DNA of 64,000 nucleotides from Variovorax soli NBRC 106424 (GTDB lineage Bacteria; Pseudomonadota; Gammaproteobacteria; Burkholderiales; Burkholderiaceae_C): the NCBI RefSeq assembly GCF_001591385.1, contig NZ_BCUU01000002.1, positions 62,001-126,000 of the forward strand, in the 5' to 3' direction. Below, piece by piece: positions 39,298 through 47,129 of this stretch. The notes under the pieces were generated by a model that worked only from the letters and a program-made list of their open reading frames with translations, was not told the DNA's origin and ran no database searches. The position numbers and the translations under genes were made by a program. Every line of letters starts with the position of its first letter. Within the stretch, counting starts at the first letter, position 1.

Positions 39298-39548
39298 GCG
39301 CATATTTTTGCACTTCTTCAGACCGCGGCGTTTGATCGAAGAAATCGGGCCGCCATCGCGTTCGACAAGCGCCGGTTTGCGCCCTGTGTTAATCGAAGGT
39401 TCGCATTCTGCCCGCACGTCAAGAAACCGAGTGTGGCAAAGGTGGCGAAACCGCCAAAAAGTGCCACTTACAGTCAACTCCTTGTGCCCAAGAACTCGGT
39501 TGTCAGGCCTACCATGCCTGCGACTCCGCAAGACGAACAGGTCATTCC

Positions 39549-39851
39549 ATGCATTCCGTGCGCATCTTCCGCTCTGTGCTTGTCACCGCCCTGGCCGTGG
39601 CAAGTTTCGCCGCCAGCGCCCAGATCCACCGCTGCAAGGACGAGAAGGGCCAGACCATTCTTTCCGACCGGCCGTGCGCTACGCCGGATGCGGCAGCGCA
39701 ACAGCAGGCAAGCCGGAGCGGCTCGGGTGCCGTCGATCGGCTCGCCGCGCCTCAGATGATCAGCGCGCGGATGCGCGACATGTCCGGACAGTACGACTTC
39801 ATTCCGGATCGCGCCGCGCGGCCGGCGGCGTCTGCGCAGCAAGGGAAGTAG
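39549..39851 (+). CDS. DUF4124-domain protein, secreted
   Basis: A 100-residue protein with a signal peptide (cleavage near residue 24 in AASFAASAQ). IHRCKDEKGQTILSDRPC is a DUF4124 motif with its two cysteines, as seen in many small periplasmic proteins of betaproteobacteria. The remainder is Ala/Gln-rich and probably disordered. It lies between two tRNA genes that point the other way, so it must be transcribed alone. Function is unknown. Confidence 0.8.
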   Translation: MHSVRIFRSVLVTALAVASFAASAQIHRCKDEKGQTILSDRPCATPDAAAQQQASRSGSGAVDRLAAPQMISARMRDMSGQYDFIPDRAARPAASAQQGK

Positions 39852-39920
39852 TGGCGGTCTCGTCAAGGCGAGTGCGTCGGCCAGCCTTGCAGCGATGGCG
39901 CCTGGTTTGGATCCAGCAAA

Positions 39921-39956
39921 AGAAAAGGGCTCGGAAAGAAGACTTTCCGAGCCCTT
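39921..39956 (-). terminator. Intrinsic terminator of tRNA-Ala
   Basis: AAGGGCTCGGAAAG (39925-39938) pairs perfectly with CTTTCCGAGCCCTT (39943-39956) around a four-base loop; on the minus strand a T-rich run follows. It is seven bases from the tRNA CCA end. Confidence 0.88.
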
Positions 39957-39963
39957 GAACCTG

Positions 39964-40039
<76 letters not shown>

Positions 40040-40145
40040 ACATCGCAATCAATCAGACAGCAAGTCTAACGCCAAACGGCGCAGGCGTATGTCGGCGCCA
40101 TGTCAAGATCGCTGCCTTCCGACCCCGTACCAGGAGCCTCGACCG

Positions 40146-41030
40146 ATGCCGCTTGACGATCCCGAATGGCTGGAGCGCATGTACAACAACCGCGCACGCG
40201 TGCCGGAGCATGGCGAGTATTTCGCGCGCTGGGCGGCAGCTTCGGCCGAGGTGCGCCGCACGCAGCCCTGCAGCATCGATGTGCCTTATGGCAGCGGGGT
40301 GAACGAGACGCTGGATATCTTCCCAGCGCAAGGCGGCGGCGGCGGCGACGGCGCGCCGGTGCTGGTCTTCGTCCATGGCGGCTATTGGCGCGCCCTGGAC
40401 AAGCGGGATCACTCCTTCATTGCACCGCCCTTCACCCGGCGCGGGGCGTGCGTGGTGGTGCCCAACTACGCCCTGTGCCCCGGCACGGATGCTGCGCCCG
40501 TCGGCATTTCGCACATTGCCTTGCAGATGGCGCGTGCGCTTGAGTGGACATGGCGCAACATTGCCGCATACGGTGGCGATCCGCGCCGCATCACGGTGGC
40601 GGGGCACTCGGCGGGCGGGCACCTGGCCGCCATGCTGCTGGCGTGCCGCTGGCAGCAGGTGGCCCCCGACCTGCCTCGGCACCTGGTGCGCCATGCGCTG
40701 GCCATTTCGGGTCTTTTCGAACTCGAGCCCATGCGCCTCACGCCGTCGTTCCAGGTATCGCTGCGGCTGTCGCCCGAGGAGGTACGGCGAACCAGTCCCG
40801 CCATGTGGCCTGCACCCGCAGCGGGTACGCTCTACGCCGTTGCCGGTGGGCTGGAGAGCGACGAGTTCATTCGCCAGAACGAGGCCATCGCCCGGGCGTG
40901 GGGCCCGGACGCGGTGCCGGTGTGCAAACTGGCACCGGGCCGCGACCATTTCAGCATCGTCGATGCCTTTGCGGACCCGGCGCACCGGGTGCACGAACTG
41001 GCGGTGGAACTGCTGCAGCGCCGCGACTGA
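40146..41030 (+). CDS. Alpha/beta hydrolase (carboxylesterase / kynurenine formamidase-like)
   Basis: A 294-residue alpha/beta hydrolase of the hormone-sensitive-lipase-like branch. FVHGGYWRALDK near residue 75 is the oxyanion-hole motif and VAGHSAGGHLAA holds the nucleophile S155. PGRDHFSIVDAF near 272 supplies the catalytic His. The N-terminal MYNNRARVPEHGEYFARW is shared with arylformamidase-like proteins. No tryptophan catabolism genes are nearby, so the substrate remains open. The start MPLDDPEWLE was preferred because upstream residues have no family similarity. Confidence 0.85.
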   Translation: MPLDDPEWLERMYNNRARVPEHGEYFARWAAASAEVRRTQPCSIDVPYGSGVNETLDIFPAQGGGGGDGAPVLVFVHGGYWRALDKRDHSFIAPPFTRRGACVVVPNYALCPGTDAAPVGISHIALQMARALEWTWRNIAAYGGDPRRITVAGHSAGGHLAAMLLACRWQQVAPDLPRHLVRHALAISGLFELEPMRLTPSFQVSLRLSPEEVRRTSPAMWPAPAAGTLYAVAGGLESDEFIRQNEAIARAWGPDAVPVCKLAPGRDHFSIVDAFADPAHRVHELAVELLQRRD

Positions 41031-41058
41031 TCGACAGGAGCAGGCGCGGCGCCCGCGA

Positions 41059-42036
41059 TCACATCAGCAGGTGTTCGCCGGCGTTGTCACCGCCCAGGGT
41101 GACGTAGTTGACCTTGCGGATGTCCATCAGCTTCTTGCCACCCGAGTAGCTGATGGAGCTTTGCACGTCCTGCTCCATTTCCACCAGGGTTTCGGCCAGC
41201 TTGCCCTTGATCGGCTCGAGGATGCGCTTGCCCTCGACGTGCTTGTATTCGCCCTTGTTGAAGTCGCTGGCCGAGCCGTAGTACTCCTTGAAGAGCTGGC
41301 CGTCCACTTCCACGGTCTTGCCGGGCGACTCTTCATGGCCTGCGAACAGCGAGCCGATCATGACCATCGAGGCCCCGAAGCGGATGCTCTTGGCGATGTC
41401 GCCGTGGTCGCGGATGCCGCCGTCGGCAATGATGGGCTTGGTGGCCACGCGGGCGCACCACTTGAGCGCCGACAGCTGCCAGCCGCCGGTGCCGAAGCCG
41501 GTCTTCAGGCGGGTGATGCAGACCTTGCCCGGGCCGATGCCCACCTTGGTGGCATCGGCGCCCCAGTTTTCCAGGTCGATGACGGCCTCGGGCGTGCCCA
41601 CGTTGCCGGCAATGACGAAGGACTTCGGCAGCTTCTGCTTGAGGTAGCCGATCATGTTCTTCACCGTGTCGGCATGGCCGTGGGCGATGTCGATGGTGAT
41701 GAACTCCGGCACCAGGCCTTGCGCCGCCAGGCGGTCGACGGTGTCGTAGTCGGGCTTTTTCACGCCCAGCGAGATCGACGCGAACACGCCCTGGCCGTGC
41801 ATGTCCTTCACGAACTTGACGTTGTCGATGTCGAAGCGGTGCATCACGTAGAAGTAGCCGTTCTTGGCCAGCCAGACGCAGATGGATTCGTCCACCACCG
41901 TCTTCATGTTGGCCGGCACGACCGGGATGCGGAACTTGCGGCCGCCCAGCTCGACGCTGGCGTCGCACTCGGAACGGCTTTCCACGCGGCACTTGCGCGG
42001 AAGAAGAAGGATGTTGTCGTAGTCGAAGATTTGCAT
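41059..42036 (-). CDS. guaC: GMP reductase
   Basis: A 325-residue IMPDH/GMPR-family barrel without a CBS insert, so it is a reductase rather than IMP dehydrogenase. [14 protein letters not shown] opens the protein, [12 protein letters not shown] holds the catalytic Cys near residue 175, and [20 protein letters not shown] is the phosphate site. Length and [21 protein letters not shown] indicate the second GuaC subgroup common outside enterobacteria. It turns GMP into IMP with NADPH in purine salvage. Its leader carries a repeat copy and a terminator-like hairpin. Confidence 0.95.
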   Translation of the reverse strand: MQIFDYDNILLLPRKCRVESRSECDASVELGGRKFRIPVVPANMKTVVDESICVWLAKNGYFYVMHRFDIDNVKFVKDMHGQGVFASISLGVKKPDYDTVDRLAAQGLVPEFITIDIAHGHADTVKNMIGYLKQKLPKSFVIAGNVGTPEAVIDLENWGADATKVGIGPGKVCITRLKTGFGTGGWQLSALKWCARVATKPIIADGGIRDHGDIAKSIRFGASMVMIGSLFAGHEESPGKTVEVDGQLFKEYYGSASDFNKGEYKHVEGKRILEPIKGKLAETLVEMEQDVQSSISYSGGKKLMDIRKVNYVTLGGDNAGEHLLM

Positions 42037-42055
42037 GAACCAGGCTCCAGAAAAT

Positions 42056-42150
42056 ATGGCCCCCCGGCTTGCCACTGCGTGTGCTTCGCCACCCCCCGAG
42101 GGGGAGGCCCGAGCCGCCTTGGGGCGGCCCGGCGGCGGCCGGAGTCGTTG
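42056..42150 (-). repeat. Dispersed intergenic repeat, copy 4 (guaC leader)
   Basis: A diverged member of the family. The plus strand has CCCCCCGGCTTGCCACTGCG, GTGCTTCGCCACCCCCCGAG and a later GCCGCCTTGGGGCGGCCCGG, which matches copy 5 more closely than copies 1-3. It lies in the guaC 5' untranslated region, ending 20 bases before the start codon. Confidence 0.7.
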
Positions 42151-42224
42151 AAGAACGAATGAGCGCTTGGTCCGGCCGGGTTCTTGTGTCTGCTCCAGAA
42201 GGGGTTTCGGGAGTTTTCGGCCAC

Positions 42225-42256
42225 AAAAAACCGGGCGCAAGAAACTTGGGCCCGGT
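42225..42256 (-). terminator. Terminator-like hairpin in the guaC leader
   Basis: On the minus strand ACCGGGC (42256-42250) pairs with GCCCGGT (42236-42230). Inside, CAAG/CTTG adds four pairs around an AAA loop, with one G-G mismatch. A run of six T follows. There is no gene upstream on this strand, so it would stop either the guaC leader or a short antisense/small RNA. Confidence 0.6.
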
Positions 42257-42328
42257 GACTGATTCTACGCCATCGCCCAGGATGGCGCAGACATGGGAAT
42301 TCGTATGGAGCCCATACGCGGCGCTTTC

Positions 42329-42334
42329 TACAAT
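42329..42334 (+). promoter_or_regulatory. -10 element placed for a leaderless uvrD transcript
   Basis: TACAAT ends six bases before the uvrD ATG at 42341, so the transcript would begin at the start codon. No ribosome binding site is visible and the -35 (TGGAGC) is weak. Confidence 0.45.
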
Positions 42335-42340
42335 CGGTCA

Positions 42341-44749
42341 ATGTTGACTGACTTCGAGGCGGCCGCCGCCCAATCCCCGCTGCTCCAGCACCTGAACGCC
42401 GAGCAGCGCGCCGCCGTGACGCTGCCCGAGGGGCATGCCCTGATCCTGGCCGGCGCAGGCTCCGGCAAGACCCGCGTGTTGACCACGCGCATTGCGTGGC
42501 TTTTGCAGACCGGCCAGGTCTCGCCCGGCGGCATCCTGGCCGTCACCTTCACCAACAAGGCGGCCAAGGAAATGCTGACGCGCCTGTCGGCCCTGCTGCC
42601 GGTGAACGTGCGCGGCATGTGGATCGGCACCTTCCACGGGCTGTGCAACCGCCTGCTGCGGGCGCACTGGAAGCTGGCGGGCCTGCCGTCCACCTTCCAG
42701 ATCCTCGATACGCAAGACCAGCTCTCGGCCATCAAGCGGCTGATGAAGCAGTTCAACGTCGACGAAGAGCGCTTTCCGGCCAAGCAGACCCAGTGGTTCA
42801 TCGCCGGCGCCAAGGAAGACGGCCTGCGCCCGCGCGACATCGAGGCGCGCAGCAGCGACGACCGCAAGAAGATCGAGATCTACCAGCTCTACGAAGAGCA
42901 ATGCCAGCGCGAGGGCGTGGTCGACTTCGGCGAACTCATGCTGCGCAGCTACGAGCTTCTGCGCGACAACGACGCGGTGCGCGAGCACTACCAGCGGCGC
43001 TTTCGCCACATCCTGATCGACGAATTCCAGGACACCAACCGCCTGCAGTACGCCTGGATCAAGATGCTGGCCGGCCACACGGTGGAAGGCCGCTTCGTGC
43101 CCGGCGACAACAGCGTGCTGGCGGTGGGCGACGACGACCAGAGCATCTACGCCTTCCGCGGCGCGCGGGTGGGCAACATGGCCGATTTCGTGCGTGAGTT
43201 CAGCGTTGAGCACCAGATCAAGCTGGAGCAGAACTACCGCAGCTTCAGCAACATCCTCGATTCGGCCAACCAGCTCATCAGCCACAACAGCCAGCGCCTG
43301 GGCAAGAACCTGCGCACCGACCAGGGGCCCGGCGAGCCGGTGCGCGTGTACGAGGCGCCCACCGATTTCGCCGAGGCGCAGTGGGTGGTGGAAGAGATGC
43401 GCCAGCTGGTGCGCGACGATTTCGAGCGCAAGGAAATGGCGGTGCTCTACCGCAGCAACGCCCAGAGCCGCGTGCTGGAAACCGCGCTCTTCAATGCCGG
43501 CGTGCCCTACCGCGTGTATGGCGGCCTGCGCTTCTTCGAGCGGGCCGAGATCAAGCACGCGCTGGCCTACCTGCGCCTCTTGGAAAACAAGGACGACGAC
43601 ACGAGCTTCCTGCGGGTGGTCAACTTCCCGCCGCGCGGCATCGGCGCGCGCACGCTGGAGCAGTTGCAGGATGCGGCGCGTGCCGCAGGCACCTCGCTGC
43701 ATGCGGCCGTCAGCACCCTCAGCGGCAAGGCCGGTGCCAACCTGTCGGCCTTCGTCGCCAAGCTGGATGTGCTGCGCGAGCAGACGCAGGGCATCACGCT
43801 GCGCGAGATCATCGAGCTGGTGCTGCAGCACAGCGGCCTGGTGGAGCACTACCGGGCCGACCGCGAAGGCGCCGACAGGGTGGAGAACCTGGAGGAACTG
43901 GTGAATGCCGCCGAAAGCTTCGTCACGCAGGAAGGGTTCGGCCGTGACGCCGTGGCCCTGCCGCTGGACGAGCTGCGCCAGTCGCCGGCCAGCCAGGGCA
44001 TCGACACCTCGCGCCCGGTGCTGGACGACGTCCTGCCGCCGCCACCGGACGCCGACACCGGCGAAACGGTGAGCCCGCTGGCAGCCTTCCTCACCCATGC
44101 CTCGCTGGAAGCCGGCGACAACCAGGCCCAGGCCGGGCAGGACGCCGTGCAGCTCATGACGGTGCATGCTGCCAAGGGCCTGGAGTTCGACTGCGTGTTC
44201 ATCACCGGGCTGGAAGACGGCATCTTCCCGCACGAGAACTCCATGAGCGACCGCGAAAGCCTGGAGGAAGAGCGCCGCCTGATGTATGTGGCCATCACCC
44301 GCGCCCGCAAGCGCCTGTACCTGAGTCATTCGCAGACGCGCATGCTGCACGGCCAGACCCGCTACAACGTCAAGAGCCGCTTCTTCGACGAGCTGCCCGA
44401 GGAGGCGCTCAAGTGGCTCACGCCCAAGAACCAAGGCTTCACGCCCTCCGCCTTCGGCTACGGCGGCGGCTACGGCAGCACGCGCAGCCAGGGCGGCGGC
44501 GGGAGCTACGGCAGCAGCTACGGTAGCGGCGCCAGCCGCGACACCTTCGCCAGCCCGCCCGTGCCGCCGCAGAAGGCGGCGCCGTCGCACGGCCTGCGTT
44601 CAGGCATGCAGGTGTTCCACAACAAGTTCGGCGAAGGCACCGTGCTCGCCCTGGAAGGCACCGGCGACGACGCCCGCGCCCAGGTCAAGTTCACCCGCCA
44701 CGGAGTCAAGTGGCTCGCCCTGAGCGTGGCCAAGCTCACGCCGATCTGA
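42341..44749 (+). CDS. uvrD: DNA helicase II (UvrD/PcrA, superfamily 1A)
   Basis: An 802-residue 3'-5' helicase of nucleotide excision and mismatch repair. LNAEQRAAV is the Q motif, LAGAGSGKTRVL holds Walker A (K43), DEFQDTN near residue 228 is motif II, AVGDDDQSIYAFRGA motif III, LMTVHAAKGLEFDCVFITGL motif V, and EERRLMYVAITRAR motif VI. A Gly/Ser/Tyr-rich low-complexity linker (about residues 700-745) precedes a Tudor-like RNA-polymerase-binding domain (VFHNKFGEGTVLALEG). The start was set at MLTDFE, directly downstream of the -10 element. Confidence 0.97.
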   Translation: MLTDFEAAAAQSPLLQHLNAEQRAAVTLPEGHALILAGAGSGKTRVLTTRIAWLLQTGQVSPGGILAVTFTNKAAKEMLTRLSALLPVNVRGMWIGTFHGLCNRLLRAHWKLAGLPSTFQILDTQDQLSAIKRLMKQFNVDEERFPAKQTQWFIAGAKEDGLRPRDIEARSSDDRKKIEIYQLYEEQCQREGVVDFGELMLRSYELLRDNDAVREHYQRRFRHILIDEFQDTNRLQYAWIKMLAGHTVEGRFVPGDNSVLAVGDDDQSIYAFRGARVGNMADFVREFSVEHQIKLEQNYRSFSNILDSANQLISHNSQRLGKNLRTDQGPGEPVRVYEAPTDFAEAQWVVEEMRQLVRDDFERKEMAVLYRSNAQSRVLETALFNAGVPYRVYGGLRFFERAEIKHALAYLRLLENKDDDTSFLRVVNFPPRGIGARTLEQLQDAARAAGTSLHAAVSTLSGKAGANLSAFVAKLDVLREQTQGITLREIIELVLQHSGLVEHYRADREGADRVENLEELVNAAESFVTQEGFGRDAVALPLDELRQSPASQGIDTSRPVLDDVLPPPPDADTGETVSPLAAFLTHASLEAGDNQAQAGQDAVQLMTVHAAKGLEFDCVFITGLEDGIFPHENSMSDRESLEEERRLMYVAITRARKRLYLSHSQTRMLHGQTRYNVKSRFFDELPEEALKWLTPKNQGFTPSAFGYGGGYGSTRSQGGGGSYGSSYGSGASRDTFASPPVPPQKAAPSHGLRSGMQVFHNKFGEGTVLALEGTGDDARAQVKFTRHGVKWLALSVAKLTPI

Positions 44750-44774
44750 TCTGAGAGGCGAGCGGCTCGGGCGA

Positions 44775-45578
44775 TCAGTCGCCCGCGAACGAGTCGCGGA
44801 AGCTGAACCAGATCGAGCAGAAGAACATGGCGGCCATGACCAGCGCACCGCCCACCATCAGCACGCTGGCAATGGCCGATCCGGCGTCGCCGCCGCCCAT
44901 GGCGCCCACGGCCATCATCAGCCCGGTGAGCAGGCTGATCACGATGCCGACGCCGATGAAAAAGCCCAGCCATACGATGCCGAACATGGTGAGCGCGCCG
45001 ATGTTGCGAAAGCAGGCCACCAGGCTGAAGAAGATGCTCTTGGCAGGCGGCACCCGGTGCCAGTGCATCAGCGCCGGCGCATGCCAGAAGGCCAGCGAAA
45101 GCGGCAGGTACAGCGCCATCGCGATCCACAGCGCGACCTGGAAGTCGGTTTCTTGTGCCGCTTCGCGCGTGAGCGGGCGGCCCAGCAGGTAGACGCCGGC
45201 GAACTTGCCGCCGTCGGCCAGGGCCGACACAGCCATCACCAGCAGGAAGCCCACCGCGTAGAAGGCGCCCAGCACCAGCAGCGGACGCAGGTCCTGGCGC
45301 ACGGCGCGCAGCGCGGCCATGAACACGCTGCCGGCGGGCGGGCGCATGTCCGGCGCGGCCTCGATGTTGGCGCTGGCCACCATGAGGCCCAGCGTCATGG
45401 TCGGCAGCAGCACCAGCGCCAGCGTGCCGCCGATGACCGGGAACTGCGAGGCGATCGAGATCATCGCCATGAAGAAGAAGAACAGCGAGATGAGGGCCAG
45501 CGGCTGCTTGAAGAAAGTCTTCAGGCCCTGGCGCACCCAGAGCGAGCCGTTGCGGGCGGGGACGATGTTGAGCTTCAT
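44775..45578 (-). CDS. BPSS1780-family inner-membrane protein
   Basis: A 267-residue protein with about six membrane helices (near residues 25-45, 50-70, 105-130, 160-180, 205-230 and 235-260). The N-terminal MKLNIVPARNGSLWVRQGLK and the central RPLLVLGAFYAVGFLL resemble an uncharacterised family typical of Burkholderiales. It starts one base after the stop of thrB on the same strand, so the genes form one operon. No transport motif is recognised and the function is unknown. Confidence 0.8.
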   Translation of the reverse strand: MKLNIVPARNGSLWVRQGLKTFFKQPLALISLFFFFMAMISIASQFPVIGGTLALVLLPTMTLGLMVASANIEAAPDMRPPAGSVFMAALRAVRQDLRPLLVLGAFYAVGFLLVMAVSALADGGKFAGVYLLGRPLTREAAQETDFQVALWIAMALYLPLSLAFWHAPALMHWHRVPPAKSIFFSLVACFRNIGALTMFGIVWLGFFIGVGIVISLLTGLMMAVGAMGGGDAGSAIASVLMVGGALVMAAMFFCSIWFSFRDSFAGD

Positions 45579-45579
45579 G

Positions 45580-46638
45580 TCAGGCCGCCATCTCGGCAGG
45601 CTCTTGCGGATAGATGTCGGCCGTTTGCAGAGCGCGCGCCCGATGCCGCAGCACGCGCTCGAAATGCCGCGGATCGTGCGGCTTGAGCATCGATGCCTCG
45701 CGCGGCAGGTGGAAGTCCCACAGGCGGGAGATCCAGAAGCGCAGCGCCGCCGCACGCAGCATGGCCGGCAGCAGGTGGCGCTCGGCCGCGCCGAGCGGGC
45801 GCACCGACTGGTAGGCCTCCAGCAGCGCGGCGGCGCGTTCGGGGTGGTCGACGCCGGTGGGCAGGTCGACGGCCCAGTCGTTCAGGCACACGGCCAGGTC
45901 GAAGAGCCAGCTGTCGGTGCCGGCAAAGTAGAAGTCGAACACGCCCGAGAGGTGCGGCGGGTGGCCTGCTTCATCCTCACGCACGGCGAACATCACGTTG
46001 TCGCGGAACAGGTCGGCATGCACCGGTCCGCGGGGCACGGCGGCATAGGCGGCCGACTCGGCCACGTGGTTCTGGTAGGCGAGTTCGCTGGCCAGCAGCG
46101 CCGCCTGCGATTCGTCCAGGTAGGGCATGACCACGGGGGCCGTCTCATTCCACCAGTGCAGGCCGCGCAGGTTGGGCTGGATGCGCGGAAAGTCGCGCCC
46201 GGCCACATGCATGCGGGCCAGCATCCGGCCCAGCTCGGCGCAGTGCGCGGCGCCCGGGTCCAGCTCGCTCTTGCCCGCCAGGCGATGCACCACCGCGGCG
46301 GGCTTGCCGGCCACCGTGTGCAGGAACTCGCAAGGCGCATTGGCCGGAATCTCGAGCGCATGGCCGTCAGGCGGCGCGATGGCCGGGTCGGCAAAGGGCT
46401 CCGGCACCGGCAGGCCCTTGGCCGCCAAGTGCTTCATGAGGCACAGGTAGTAGGGGAGCTGGTCGGCCCGAAGGCGCTCGAACAGCGTCAGCACGAACTC
46501 GCCCTGGTCCGTGGTGGCGAAGTAGTTGGTGTTCTCGATGCCGCCTTCGATGCCCTTGAGCGCTTGCAGCTCACCCAGGCCCAGGCGCGTCATCAACTCG
46601 CGGGCCTCGTCCAGCCCGACTTCGGTGAAGACTGCCAC
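45580..46638 (-). CDS. thrB: Homoserine kinase (ThrB type II, APH fold)
   Basis: A 352-residue aminoglycoside-phosphotransferase-fold kinase, the alternative homoserine kinase used by pseudomonads and betaproteobacteria. MAVFTEVGLDEARELM and GIEGGIENTNYFATT are the N-terminal signature. RGPVHADLFRDNVMF near residue 193 is the Brenner motif with the catalytic Asp, and GVFDFYFAGTDSWLFDLAV carries the metal Asp. It makes O-phosphohomoserine for threonine synthesis. Neighbours polA and the DUF2782-like gene match the arrangement in pseudomonads. Confidence 0.95.
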   Translation of the reverse strand: MAVFTEVGLDEARELMTRLGLGELQALKGIEGGIENTNYFATTDQGEFVLTLFERLRADQLPYYLCLMKHLAAKGLPVPEPFADPAIAPPDGHALEIPANAPCEFLHTVAGKPAAVVHRLAGKSELDPGAAHCAELGRMLARMHVAGRDFPRIQPNLRGLHWWNETAPVVMPYLDESQAALLASELAYQNHVAESAAYAAVPRGPVHADLFRDNVMFAVREDEAGHPPHLSGVFDFYFAGTDSWLFDLAVCLNDWAVDLPTGVDHPERAAALLEAYQSVRPLGAAERHLLPAMLRAAALRFWISRLWDFHLPREASMLKPHDPRHFERVLRHRARALQTADIYPQEPAEMAA

Positions 46639-46645
46639 GCGGTGC

Positions 46646-47041
46646 TCAGAACTTCAGCACGTTCCACAGCGTGGGGCCGGTGCCGCTGCCGGCATCGCCT
46701 CCGCCTTGCTGGCCGGTGCGGCTGTTGTTGTTGTTCGGCACGACCTCGTACTGGGGCATGTTGGCGTTCTTGGGCGTGACGGTGATGCTTTGCGTCTGCC
46801 CGCCATAGCGCAGCTCGTCGACCTTGGCGCCGCCGTCGTCCACGTGGATGCGCTCGATCTTCTGGTTGCGGCGGCCTTCCTCCCGCTTCTCGGCCCGGCT
46901 CAGACCGTCGGCCGGTGCCGGCGCTGCGGACGGGGCGGCAGCGTCGGGCGCGGTGGTCTGGGCCTGTGCGATGCCGGCAAGGGCAAGGCATGCAATGGAC
47001 AGCAGCGCGCTGCGGAAGAAGGAGGAGTGTGAGGCGGCCAT
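46646..47041 (-). CDS. Small secreted DUF2782-like protein
   Basis: A 131-residue protein with a signal peptide ending near AGIAQAQ (residue 27). A low-complexity Ala/Pro stretch follows, then KIERIHVDDGGAKVDELRYG and QSITVTPKNANMPQYEVV, which resemble DUF2782, short periplasmic beta-rich proteins that accompany thrB and polA in many proteobacteria. The tail is Gly/Asn-rich. The gene ends seven bases before thrB on the same strand. The start MAASHSS gives the signal peptide; a longer frame does not. The function is unknown. Confidence 0.72.
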   Translation of the reverse strand: MAASHSSFFRSALLSIACLALAGIAQAQTTAPDAAAPSAAPAPADGLSRAEKREEGRRNQKIERIHVDDGGAKVDELRYGGQTQSITVTPKNANMPQYEVVPNNNNSRTGQQGGGDAGSGTGPTLWNVLKF

Positions 47042-47117
47042 GATGCAGATATTGTAGGTGGCGCCAAAGCCGCCTGCTGCCCATTTTGCGCCCGCGAACG
47101 GCCCTGGCGCCGGCAGG

Positions 47118-47123
47118 CAAAAT
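47118..47123 (+). promoter_or_regulatory. Possible -10 element placed for a leaderless polA transcript
   Basis: CAAAAT ends six bases before the polA ATG at 47130, the spacing also found at the mutarotase, nif3-like and uvrD genes. No ribosome binding site lies at a normal distance. No -35 is clear. Confidence 0.35.
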
Positions 47124-47129
47124 GCCTGG

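Larger units (their letters stand above)
42037..42340. other. guaC leader / uvrD promoter region
   Basis: This 304-base divergent region holds, from left to right, a ribosome binding site for guaC, repeat copy 4, a minus-strand terminator hairpin at 42225-42256, and the uvrD -10 element. No protein-coding gene is seen. Confidence 0.6.
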
